Virus record (IMG/VR): IMGVR_UViG_3300030107_003634
Coordinates: 16,443 to 62,499 of that record
Source: a virus
DNA: 46,057 nucleotides
Direction: 5' to 3' (one strand)
The position numbers and the translations under genes were made by a program. Shown one piece after another: positions 7,750 through 17,161 of this stretch. The first letter of the stretch is position 1; each line of letters starts with the position of its first letter. Below the pieces are notes generated by a model. It had not been told where the DNA came from and ran no database searches. It saw only the letters and a program-made list of their open reading frames with translations.

Positions 7750-10700
7750 ATGGCTAAACAGATTAAGAAAAGTTTTACAGGTGGATTAGATAAAGATACT
7801 AGCGAAAGGTTAATATCTCAAGGGGATTATTCTCACGCTCTTAATATTCGTAATATAAGCTCTGAGAGTAATCAAGCTGGTGTTGTGGAAAATATTAAGG
7901 GTAATAAAATACCAGCTACAAACTACATATTTCCTAATTTAAGCGAATCCGCTGCTCAAGAAGTGTGGCTTGCTCCAGGTTTGGCTGTAAACGATACAGT
8001 TACTTTTTGGATTATAGTTTCAAATAATAATTATTCTGATAGCTCTGAATTATCTCATACAGATGCAAATGTAGATTATATACCAGATACTTATTTTGTA
8101 TCTGGGGGTGTTCCTTATGCGGAAACAGATAATGGTGAAAAAATGTATCCTGTAACTGGAAATGGTTCTTATTTATGGGGTAGGGCTAAAATGTGGGTAG
8201 ATTTTATAAATAATTATAAAGCAGATTTGCTTGCAAACTTTTCAATTACTGCTAGCATGTACTTAAGTAGTCAAGCGGTATCAAATAATGTGGTTACATA
8301 TAATGCAGCTACAGCGTTATGGGAAATAGAGCCCTACGATGTTTCTAACGAAATACACAATATGCAAATGGGCGGTGAAGGGGGAATGGGAACTAACTTT
8401 CCTATAGTTACTTTTTCAAAGGACAGTATAGTTGGAGAGGAAGACTTTTTTTATGTTTATTTAGCCCCAGGGACATTTGCGCCTATTCCTGCTGGGACGG
8501 ATGGGGAAAACATTACTGTTACAGCAGTTACTTATTATGACGATGAATCAGAGGCTATTAATAATATGGATTATACGTTCGCTTCTGAATCTGGAACTTT
8601 TAATATGAGTTTACAAAAATCAGCAACTTATAAGGTTCCTGATTACGGAGATGATTATGGAATACAGGTTTCTTATAATTGTATAGGGGCCTATGAAGAC
8701 ACACAGGATGATAAAATATATTACTTTGTTGCTAGTAAAATAACAGACACAAATGAAAATGCTTATTTATCTCACATATTAGAATACGATTTACAAACAG
8801 ATGCTGTAGGAAAAGTATTTAGAGACACGGCTAATTTTAATACTCATTTTTTTGATTGGGAATTTGAGCACAAAATAACCAATATAAATAAAATGGGAGA
8901 CATGTTATATTGGACTCATGAGTTATATGGTAACACAAAAAAATTAACACAAAAAAGAAAGGGTGATGGGAAATCTTGGGGAGGCGGAGAACCTAATTCT
9001 ATAAACATAAAAAAAGCTAAAGCAACTTTAGAGATTTATGATGGAGTTGGGGTTGGGTATTTTCCTCAATCTAAATACTACCCATCGTGGTTTTATTCTC
9101 CAACAGCTCCTTTTTTAGACCCACATCCAAGTGATTTTATGACCGCTAGAGAGCGAAAGTTAGAATTTGTTCAGGTTATAAAAAGAATGCCTAGATACCA
9201 ACCTATATACAACTTTGAAACAGACGAAACACGTGATAAAAATAATATATTTGGATTCTCATGGCAATTTAAGTATAGATTTCATTATTATGATGGAGAG
9301 GTTAGCACATGGTCTCCCGTTAGTGATGTTAACGCATCTTTAAATTTAATGACTAATAGTAATATTCAAGACCCCGCTATAATATCTACATCAAATAAAA
9401 TAAATGTTAAGGTTAGAAATGGTTCTCACTTGGTTGAATTTATAGAGGTTGCTGCAAGAAAATGTAAAGATTTAGGAGAAATACCTTTTGGAAATAGAGG
9501 TGAATTTTTCAGTATAGCTAAAGTAAGGAACGATTCCTCTAATTGGCAAACAACGTACTCTATAGATGAGGGTGATTGGATTGATTCAATTTTATATCAA
9601 ACAATACCTTTTTATAACGATAAAATATACACATATATAGCCCCTACAGAAGGTTCTAATTTATATGATAACGTACCTAGAAGAGCTAAAACTCAAACTG
9701 TAATAGGAGATAATAGATTAGCTTACGCTAATTATATTGAGGGGTTTAATTTACCTGATAAACCTATTATAACAGTAAATCCTAAATATACGGAAAATGA
9801 CCAATTAGCTGTATCTGCTGTTATAAACAATGATATAGTGCTATATCCTTTCTGGACTGATTTAAGAGATAGTGCAAGTAAACCTGGCGCTTATTCTTTT
9901 AAAAACGATAAACATTGGAACAAATATCGTAATGATGATGATGGTGATTGGGTTACAGGTGATGACAGCGGGTGGAGTAAAGATTTATCATCCACAACAT
10001 CACGAAGATGGAGAGAAGGGAGTGGTTATAATGGTGGTGGAGAATACTACCCTAGTTTTGATACTGATTCTCTTAATGAGTATTTTAGCGGACCTTCTTC
10101 TATTGATAGTGAGGGAAACCAAATTTATTGGTCTTCAGAACAATATGAGGGAATGGAAATAGAAAACCCTTTAATGGTGTTAGGTTTAGCCAGAGATTAT
10201 GGCGACGACCTTAGTGTTACCTCTCTGTCAGGTTATGGTTTTGACCAATTTAATGAAGGTGGTTTAGAAAACCCATATTGGAAAAGTGACTGGCATTCTG
10301 ATGCGGGAGAAACTATTAATTTGTATACAGTTAGTCAAAGTAGTAGTTATTGCGGAATGCACAATGACCAGTCTCTTATGTCTTCTTTTGAGGGTCCTGG
10401 ATTTAATATGGATGATGGGGGTAATTGGAGAAAGGCTAGGGATTGGGACCTTTCTGATGTAGAGGGCCAATATGGAGCTACTCAAACAGGTCATTTTTAC
10501 GTATGGAACCCTTTAGCTAGGATGTATGGAAGCGGGTATGGAGAGCCAGATGCTGTTGAGGGAGACAAGCACGCTGCCTCTGGATTCTTTTGCGGAACAA
10601 GTGGTGGTGGCGCAGATGGGTACGCTAGAATAAGGTTTAACTTTAATTGGGAAAGTTTAGAAGAAGAATTTGTGCCTGGAGCGTCTATAGTATTAACAAT

Positions 10701-13700
10701 AAATTTTAGCTCTTGCGTTTGGTTAGAAGATGATGGTGGGGAGGGTCCTTATAATAAAGATACTTATAGAAGAAATAAATTAGGTAACCCTGACAAAAAG
10801 TGGATAATAAAATGTCCAGAATCTTTAGACAGTATATATGAACAAATGAAGTGGGTTACTCATGTCATAACAGACTGGGGAGATGTGGCAGGGCCAGGAA
10901 CTAGCAACGATGCACTCCCTGGTAATGATGTTGGAGGGGGGCCCCCCGTCTTTTATGACGCTGCTGGTATTGCAGGAGTAGGCCTTCCTTTTTGGACTAA
11001 ATACGAAGATGCTGTTAAAGCTGCTAGCGACATGAGAGCCCAGTGGACGTGGACACAAAGACCGATGGCTTTACAATATCAAAAAATACTTACCATGGAA
11101 CTGTCTGCTGATAAACAAAACCCCTGGGACGATTTAAACTTACACAATACTGGTGGGCAAGACCCTGGTGACACAAGGCTGTGTACGGACAACAAAGGAG
11201 TTTCTTTAGCTTTTAATGTAGACTCTTCTATTACGGAGAATATGGGAGATGAAGGCCTTGAAGGATGGGAGTCAAATTTAAAAGAAGCCACAGCGAGACA
11301 GTCTACTAATGTAGTGACTTTAGAATATAAAAAAGATACATCTGTAATGTTAGAGGGATTAGCAGAGAATGTTTCTCAAACATTTAAAACAGGAGCTTTT
11401 CATAGTTTTGGTTTAATTTATTATGATTTAGAAGGAAGGTGTTCTACAGTAGTTACTGACCCTAATAATAATACGTATGTTAAGTTTGCGTCTGAATCTA
11501 AAACGGCAGACGAATTAGATGTAGAAGATGGTGATGGATTAGGGTCTGTTTATATGGAATGGGGTATAGCTCATAAACCACCACCATGGGCTAGGTCATT
11601 TAGATGGGCTTATGGAAGAAATTCTTCAGTAGATGATTTTATACAGTTCTTAGGAAGAAAGGCCTTTTGCGCACCTAGTGATAGTGATGACACTAGGATA
11701 TATTTAAGTTTTAATTCTTTTAGAGGTAATAATGAAAGTTATGTTGAAAATGATGACCCTTTAATAGAATATCAATTTGTTAAGGGAGATAGAATAAGGT
11801 TTTTATATAAAAAAGAAGGGGGTGGTTATGCGGCCTTTAATAGTTATATAGACCTAAAACTTTCAGGAATGAATTTTTATGATGCTGGGATGTCTGAAGA
11901 AGACTGTCCTTTTATTGATTCACTGGATACCGAGGGTAGTGACGATGGTTTTTACTTAGAATTTCAAGAGGTATCACAAGGCTCTGAAGCTCCTGTTATG
12001 AGTAAAGATGCTGTATTATCTAATATTCATGTTTATAACGATGTTATGTTTGAGGTTTATAGACCTAAAAAATCTACGGACCCAGATAAAACTATTTACT
12101 ATGAATATGGACCTTTATATTCAATACTACCTTTATCTGATGACGTTAGCTTACATACTGGAGATATTCAAAACCAAGGGCTTGCTGGTGGAGATGGTGT
12201 TGAAAGTGGATTTTTAGTTGATAATGATGGAAATTATTATTCTTCATCAGGTTCTGAGGCAAGGGGTAAATTTAATTTAGGTGATGTTTGGTACAAGCCT
12301 AGAATAATGAAGGCTGGAGAACCTGACACTACAATAGTAAATTTTGTTGAAGATTATTTTTTAAATGACTTTTATGACACCAATCACTTTAGTATAGGTA
12401 GAATAAACACCTACTCTCCTTACTCAAAAGAAATACATCATATAGCTGGAGTTACTTGGTCGGAAATTTATAATCCTGAAATGAGTTATAACGGACTTAG
12501 CTCTTTTATACCTGCTAATTTAAATTATAAATCTTATGAGGTAACAGATGGGGCTATTCAGAAAATTGTAGGTAGAGATACTGATATGATTATGATTCAT
12601 GAGGACAGAACTCATAGAGTTGCTGTAAACAAAGATATAATGGTTAATGCTTCTGGAACAGGAAATATGGGATTATCAAGTGAGGTTTTAGGAAACGCTA
12701 TTCCTTATCCTAACTTTTTTGGAATAAGTAAAAATCCAGAGTCTTTAGTTAAAGAAGGTAATATATTATACTGGACGGATATAAAAAGAGGAGCTGTTGT
12801 AAAACTAGGTGGTAATATACAAGTTATATCAAACGCAAAAATGGTTGATTATTTTAGAGACAAATCTGTTCTTTATAATCCTTATAACCCTGAGTACGGT
12901 TTTTATGATGCTGAGTTAAATATAAACGAATACCCTGATAATAAAAAATTCAGATTACTTGGTGGATATAACCCTAAGCATTTAGAGTATATGATTCAGC
13001 ACCCAGAGATATTAGTGTTAGCAGGAACGTATGGACAAATATCTACTTTATGGGAAAACACAACGGGAACTTGGAATGCTGATTTAACGGGTGGTAATAC
13101 AACAACTATAGAGGCTGAGACTGTTTCTTGGGCTGATAGAGCAAATAGATGGACTTCATTCTATTCTCACAATACAGCAGATTATTATGGAAAAATAAAC
13201 AGAACTTTTGTTTCTTGGAAAAATGGACAAATATATATTCATGACTCTGATGTAAGTAATTATTGTTCATTCTATCCTGCGATAGACGGAACTCTTACAA
13301 TTTACAATACTGAAGTTGAGGCTCCTTTTACTCAAGGACCTTCTACTGTTAAAACGTTTAAAGCTTTTTCTATAGAAGGAAATCAAACAAAAGCATGCAC
13401 GACAGCTGGGGTTAATGAAAGTACAGATTCTGCTTATGATGTTACTTTTACAACAGAATTAATAAATACAGAAATAGATAAAAGTCGTTTTGATGAGAGA
13501 GAAAGAATACAGTACGCTCAAATTCCTTTTGGTTCGCCAACCACAGAATCAGGATTAACTTCTTCAGGTTCAGAATGGATAGGTCTTGGTCAGTGCGCTG
13601 TTGTGACAACAGCTGTTACTGGGACAAATACAACATTTACATCAATGAACTTAATAACAACTGGAACTACTCCAGACCCAGTATATATATTTATTAATGA

Positions 13701-14010
13701 TGTGGGGTATCAATTATGCACGTCTGGGGGAACTTTAATTACAATATCTTCTATAACTACAGATACAGCATTAGTTCTTAGTGGTAACCCAGTTGCTGGC
13801 TCCAATCTTATGTATTATAATAATGGCGTAGTAACCTCCTCGCAGGCCGCAAGTAGCGTTAAGCTATTTGTAAAAAGGTCTGGTATAGCAGAAGGAGATA
13901 GTGTAAAAGGAACTTTCGGAAAAGCTAAACTAAGTAAAAAAACAAAAGAAAAAATAGAAATTATCGCAGTTAACTCTATTGTAAGTAAAAGTGAGTTGAG
14001 TGACAGATAG
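7750..14010 (+). CDS. Giant tail stabilisation / muzzle-like protein
   Basis: This 2086-aa protein opens with SFTGGLDKDTSERLI, HALNIRNIS and VVENIKGNK. This signature is shared by stabilisation/muzzle proteins of crAss-like phages and, more distantly, by the P22 gp10-type tail hub. The rest is beta-rich, acidic and full of Gly, Asn, Tyr and Trp, suiting a large extracellular assembly. The HYYDGEVSTWSPVSDV segment near residue 515 and the MIMIHEDRTHRVAV segment near 1615 fit beta-propeller-like repeats, but I cannot verify this. It probably closes the tail and may contact the receptor. It is at least twice the length usual for the family, so extra domains (possibly receptor binding) seem to be inserted in the centre. 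Confidence 0.65.
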   Translation: MAKQIKKSFTGGLDKDTSERLISQGDYSHALNIRNISSESNQAGVVENIKGNKIPATNYIFPNLSESAAQEVWLAPGLAVNDTVTFWIIVSNNNYSDSSELSHTDANVDYIPDTYFVSGGVPYAETDNGEKMYPVTGNGSYLWGRAKMWVDFINNYKADLLANFSITASMYLSSQAVSNNVVTYNAATALWEIEPYDVSNEIHNMQMGGEGGMGTNFPIVTFSKDSIVGEEDFFYVYLAPGTFAPIPAGTDGENITVTAVTYYDDESEAINNMDYTFASESGTFNMSLQKSATYKVPDYGDDYGIQVSYNCIGAYEDTQDDKIYYFVASKITDTNENAYLSHILEYDLQTDAVGKVFRDTANFNTHFFDWEFEHKITNINKMGDMLYWTHELYGNTKKLTQKRKGDGKSWGGGEPNSINIKKAKATLEIYDGVGVGYFPQSKYYPSWFYSPTAPFLDPHPSDFMTARERKLEFVQVIKRMPRYQPIYNFETDETRDKNNIFGFSWQFKYRFHYYDGEVSTWSPVSDVNASLNLMTNSNIQDPAIISTSNKINVKVRNGSHLVEFIEVAARKCKDLGEIPFGNRGEFFSIAKVRNDSSNWQTTYSIDEGDWIDSILYQTIPFYNDKIYTYIAPTEGSNLYDNVPRRAKTQTVIGDNRLAYANYIEGFNLPDKPIITVNPKYTENDQLAVSAVINNDIVLYPFWTDLRDSASKPGAYSFKNDKHWNKYRNDDDGDWVTGDDSGWSKDLSSTTSRRWREGSGYNGGGEYYPSFDTDSLNEYFSGPSSIDSEGNQIYWSSEQYEGMEIENPLMVLGLARDYGDDLSVTSLSGYGFDQFNEGGLENPYWKSDWHSDAGETINLYTVSQSSSYCGMHNDQSLMSSFEGPGFNMDDGGNWRKARDWDLSDVEGQYGATQTGHFYVWNPLARMYGSGYGEPDAVEGDKHAASGFFCGTSGGGADGYARIRFNFNWESLEEEFVPGASIVLTINFSSCVWLEDDGGEGPYNKDTYRRNKLGNPDKKWIIKCPESLDSIYEQMKWVTHVITDWGDVAGPGTSNDALPGNDVGGGPPVFYDAAGIAGVGLPFWTKYEDAVKAASDMRAQWTWTQRPMALQYQKILTMELSADKQNPWDDLNLHNTGGQDPGDTRLCTDNKGVSLAFNVDSSITENMGDEGLEGWESNLKEATARQSTNVVTLEYKKDTSVMLEGLAENVSQTFKTGAFHSFGLIYYDLEGRCSTVVTDPNNNTYVKFASESKTADELDVEDGDGLGSVYMEWGIAHKPPPWARSFRWAYGRNSSVDDFIQFLGRKAFCAPSDSDDTRIYLSFNSFRGNNESYVENDDPLIEYQFVKGDRIRFLYKKEGGGYAAFNSYIDLKLSGMNFYDAGMSEEDCPFIDSLDTEGSDDGFYLEFQEVSQGSEAPVMSKDAVLSNIHVYNDVMFEVYRPKKSTDPDKTIYYEYGPLYSILPLSDDVSLHTGDIQNQGLAGGDGVESGFLVDNDGNYYSSSGSEARGKFNLGDVWYKPRIMKAGEPDTTIVNFVEDYFLNDFYDTNHFSIGRINTYSPYSKEIHHIAGVTWSEIYNPEMSYNGLSSFIPANLNYKSYEVTDGAIQKIVGRDTDMIMIHEDRTHRVAVNKDIMVNASGTGNMGLSSEVLGNAIPYPNFFGISKNPESLVKEGNILYWTDIKRGAVVKLGGNIQVISNAKMVDYFRDKSVLYNPYNPEYGFYDAELNINEYPDNKKFRLLGGYNPKHLEYMIQHPEILVLAGTYGQISTLWENTTGTWNADLTGGNTTTIEAETVSWADRANRWTSFYSHNTADYYGKINRTFVSWKNGQIYIHDSDVSNYCSFYPAIDGTLTIYNTEVEAPFTQGPSTVKTFKAFSIEGNQTKACTTAGVNESTDSAYDVTFTTELINTEIDKSRFDERERIQYAQIPFGSPTTESGLTSSGSEWIGLGQCAVVTTAVTGTNTTFTSMNLITTGTTPDPVYIFINDVGYQLCTSGGTLITISSITTDTALVLSGNPVAGSNLMYYNNGVVTSSQAASSVKLFVKRSGIAEGDSVKGTFGKAKLSKKTKEKIEIIAVNSIVSKSELSDR

Positions 14011-14011
14011 T

Positions 14012-14042
14012 TTTGTTTAACCAAATAAATAAATTATATTTG
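14012..14042 (+). promoter_or_regulatory. Bacteroidota-type promoter, predicted leaderless start
   Basis: TTTG (14012-14015), 19 bases, TATATTTG (14035-14042). The next ATG is at 14048, only five bases further on, so the transcript probably starts at or next to the start codon. Confidence 0.7.
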
Positions 14043-14047
14043 TAATC

Positions 14048-15070
14048 ATGGCTAAAAAAAGAATATATAAACCAAATACAAAACTTTTTAAAAAAGGAGG
14101 GAAGCTTAAAAAATCTACCAAAAATAACAACAAGAAGAGGAGTTATTTTGTTGGTGGTATTCTTAGTGGTATAGGGGGTATGATTGGAGCGGGAATGCAA
14201 AAAAAGGCTGGTAGAGAGCAGTATGAGCAAGCTCAGAAAATGGGTAAAGAATTTGAGGAAAGTGGTTATGCTCTTTCTGATGCTGAACAAAACCTTCTTC
14301 AAAAAGGTTCTTCTGAGCTTAGAAAGATGGGTAAAATGGACTATAGAGATATGGTCGGAGAATCTTTAGAAGGAAGAGAGGAACAAAGACAGGCTAACTT
14401 AGCTCAGTTTTTAGAACAAACTGGAAAAATGGGAGGCCCTAGGTCTCAGGCTATGATGAATCAGATGCTAAGGTCACAAGAACAAACTGGGGCGCAAGAA
14501 TTTGCCAATATACAAAAACAAGAGGCGGCCTTTGAAAAAGACATTTCTACTCAAATAACACAAGAACAGCAACAAATAGCTAAACAAGAAGCTGCTTTAA
14601 AGCAACAAAAGTTGCAAGAAATAAAAGCTCAAGAGCAAATGGGTAAACAAATGGAGTTTGAAGGAAAGCAGGGTATGTTGGAGGCTGGGTCCCAATTAGT
14701 TAGCACTGGTGTTAGTGCTTTATTTCCTGGTTTTGGTAAAGAGGGTATGAAGGTAAAAGCTGGTGAGCCAGAACTTACTCCAGGAAAAGAGAGTCACTCA
14801 AAAAATCCTATAGACTTAATTCAAAAAGGAGCTAAAATAGGAGAGATGACGGGTGGTGAGGTTATTATGCCATCTAAAGATGTTAAAACGGTAAGGCAAT
14901 TTATAGAAAAAGGAGATGCTAAATCATTAATGTCTCTTATGTCTAAATTATTTACTAAATGGGAGAAAGAAGCTAATGAGCATTCGGACAAAACTTTAAA
15001 AGCTAAAAGCGGAGCCAAAATTCCCAAGTCTTTTGATGGGAGCATTAAACAAACTAAAATAAAATATTAA
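14048..15070 (+). CDS. Probable internal virion protein
   Basis: This 340-aa protein has a very basic N-terminus (15 Lys in the first 35 residues). A short hydrophobic Gly-rich stretch follows (FVGGILSGIGGMIGAG, about 38-53), then a long Gln/Glu/Lys coiled coil (about 60-215). The C-terminal motif HSKNPIDLIQKGAKIGEMTGGEVIMPS recurs in internal or ejected proteins of Bacteroidota podophages. It may be packaged in the head and ejected with DNA, with the hydrophobic patch helping cross the envelope. It heads its own promoter and lies two bases before the next large gene. Confidence 0.55.
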   Translation: MAKKRIYKPNTKLFKKGGKLKKSTKNNNKKRSYFVGGILSGIGGMIGAGMQKKAGREQYEQAQKMGKEFEESGYALSDAEQNLLQKGSSELRKMGKMDYRDMVGESLEGREEQRQANLAQFLEQTGKMGGPRSQAMMNQMLRSQEQTGAQEFANIQKQEAAFEKDISTQITQEQQQIAKQEAALKQQKLQEIKAQEQMGKQMEFEGKQGMLEAGSQLVSTGVSALFPGFGKEGMKVKAGEPELTPGKESHSKNPIDLIQKGAKIGEMTGGEVIMPSKDVKTVRQFIEKGDAKSLMSLMSKLFTKWEKEANEHSDKTLKAKSGAKIPKSFDGSIKQTKIKY

Positions 15071-15071
15071 A

Positions 15072-17147
15072 ATGTCAAAAGGAGGAGTTAATTCTAAAGG
15101 GTTTATGTTCTTGTCCCCATATTATGGGAAATCTAGAACAACAGAAATTTTAAATAGGGGGGTGGAGCTAGATAAGATAAACTTAGCTAGAAAACAAAAA
15201 AAAGAACAAGCAAAAACTCCTAAGCCTAATAATTGGCAACCATCAAAAAACACTCAAAAGGTTCACGCTAAGTTTTCAAAAATATTCAATCATGTTAATT
15301 CTCAAAATTATGATTGGGCGGTATCTCAGGGCCAAGCCCTTAATCATGAACATGAAGCATATAATCCAGCTGTATGGGCGGAATGGCAAAAAAGATTAAA
15401 TCAAGAAATGCAACTTGCCGAATTTTTTAATGAACAGGTTTCTGAATACGACGCTTTTATGGAGGTATATAACAACCCAGAATCAAATCTTGATTTTTCT
15501 GCTTTAGCTTATGCTCCTCTTCATGTAACAGTTAATGATTACAATACAGAAAAAAATGAAAATGCCGCTGGAGATTCAAGTTGGATGAATAGTTATTTTA
15601 AGGAGCAACAAATATTAATGGATGAAGAGGGGACGCCTGTCCCCATGCAAGACGGAACTAATAGACTACAAACAATACAAGGAAAACCTGTTGTGGGTTA
15701 TGATAGATATGGTTCGGTTATAGAAGACCAAAGGCCAGAAAGGTTAGTATATAATGTAAATTGGCGTAATGTTGATAACATGAATTTAAGTGACTGGACG
15801 ATAGGCCGTAATGGAATTATTTATTATAAAGACAAGGATTACCATGATAATAACTCATTTGTTTTTGGAGAGGAGTTATATAAAAAACAACCAAAGGGTA
15901 TTAATAATGTACAAGAATTTATCACAGACTTGCCAGGCTGGAAAATAGGAGACGAAACACACTCGTTTAACGGAAAGCCTAAAAGAGAGTATATCAATGA
16001 CATAGCCTCTCAAATTAATAGTAGTTTAGGAACTCACACAGAAACCGTTCAAGGTGAGGGCGTGCAAGTTTTTAACAATGAGTACGCATCCAAAATATAC
16101 GAACAAATTGCTAGAGATTATTTAGAATCACGTGGGAATTATAATCCTGGAAGCGGTGTTATAAGTAGGATGTTAAGTAATCCAGAAGAATATAAATTAA
16201 ATCCAGGCGAAGACTCTAAATTAAAAAATGATTGGGACAAATTTATAAAAAATCACGGATGGAAAGGTACTGAGTATGGAGGTTATAATTTAAAAAACTA
16301 TGCTCTATATCAGGTTTTAGATGAGTGGTATTCTCACGTAGGTGCTGAAAACTTAAAGTTAGATAATGAGACAAATGTTCCATTTACTACTGTAATGATA
16401 CCTTCTGATAGGTTTACTGGCACAGGTATGAGTGTTAATGCGCATAAAGTAGACCCAGACAAGAAAGAACCTTTTATGATGACCCCTGCTGGTGAGTATT
16501 CATATAATCATTTATATAACCATGGTGTACCATATTCCCCTCCAGGTGGTGGTGGCACACAAGTAACGTATCGTTTAATGGCAGATAACAATGGTGTTCT
16601 TAATGCGTTTATGGAGGGAATGCCTCTTCCTAATAATAACTTAAAAACATCAACAGAAGGAAGGATGTTTATGGATAATATAAATATAGATGTTAAGGGT
16701 TCTTGGCAACATATTGATGCTATGGTTGTAATGGACGTACTCGAGGATGGTGTGGTTGTGGGTCAAAAATTTGTCCATAAAGACGATATAGAGAGTATAA
16801 AAAAATCAAAGCCTAATACAAAATTAAGATATGTGCCTATGGTTAGATTAACTATTGGAAGTGAGCAAATTAAAGAATTGATAGCTAGATTTACTGAAGA
16901 TATTGCAGGAGGAGAGGGGGACACCTTACTTCAAATGTATCTAGCTAAATTAGAAGAGAGAAGTAAATATACAATTCATGTTCCTTTTGAAGAATTATAC
17001 AAAGGGGATAATACTGGTACGTTAGAGAACTTTAAACAATCTGAGTTTAAAGACCACATAAAAGACATGCAAGCATGGTTAGATGGGGTTTCGGGTTACA
17101 GCACAGCGGTTAATGAAGCAACAAATAATTTACTTTCAACACAATAA
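15072..17147 (+). CDS. Large virion protein, probably internal or ejected
   Basis: This 691-aa protein is soluble, with no signal peptide or membrane segment. The N-terminus (SKGGVNSKGFMFLSPYYG) is small and basic, then come Trp- and Tyr-rich helical segments, a beta-rich region, and a helical end. A Pro/Gly patch, PYSPPGGGGTQ, is near residue 482. I recognise no domain. Its position between two probable internal proteins, on one transcription unit, suggests it is part of the same internal set. Function unknown. Confidence 0.5.
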   Translation: MSKGGVNSKGFMFLSPYYGKSRTTEILNRGVELDKINLARKQKKEQAKTPKPNNWQPSKNTQKVHAKFSKIFNHVNSQNYDWAVSQGQALNHEHEAYNPAVWAEWQKRLNQEMQLAEFFNEQVSEYDAFMEVYNNPESNLDFSALAYAPLHVTVNDYNTEKNENAAGDSSWMNSYFKEQQILMDEEGTPVPMQDGTNRLQTIQGKPVVGYDRYGSVIEDQRPERLVYNVNWRNVDNMNLSDWTIGRNGIIYYKDKDYHDNNSFVFGEELYKKQPKGINNVQEFITDLPGWKIGDETHSFNGKPKREYINDIASQINSSLGTHTETVQGEGVQVFNNEYASKIYEQIARDYLESRGNYNPGSGVISRMLSNPEEYKLNPGEDSKLKNDWDKFIKNHGWKGTEYGGYNLKNYALYQVLDEWYSHVGAENLKLDNETNVPFTTVMIPSDRFTGTGMSVNAHKVDPDKKEPFMMTPAGEYSYNHLYNHGVPYSPPGGGGTQVTYRLMADNNGVLNAFMEGMPLPNNNLKTSTEGRMFMDNINIDVKGSWQHIDAMVVMDVLEDGVVVGQKFVHKDDIESIKKSKPNTKLRYVPMVRLTIGSEQIKELIARFTEDIAGGEGDTLLQMYLAKLEERSKYTIHVPFEELYKGDNTGTLENFKQSEFKDHIKDMQAWLDGVSGYSTAVNEATNNLLSTQ

Positions 17148-17161
17148 TAAAATTTAATTAA

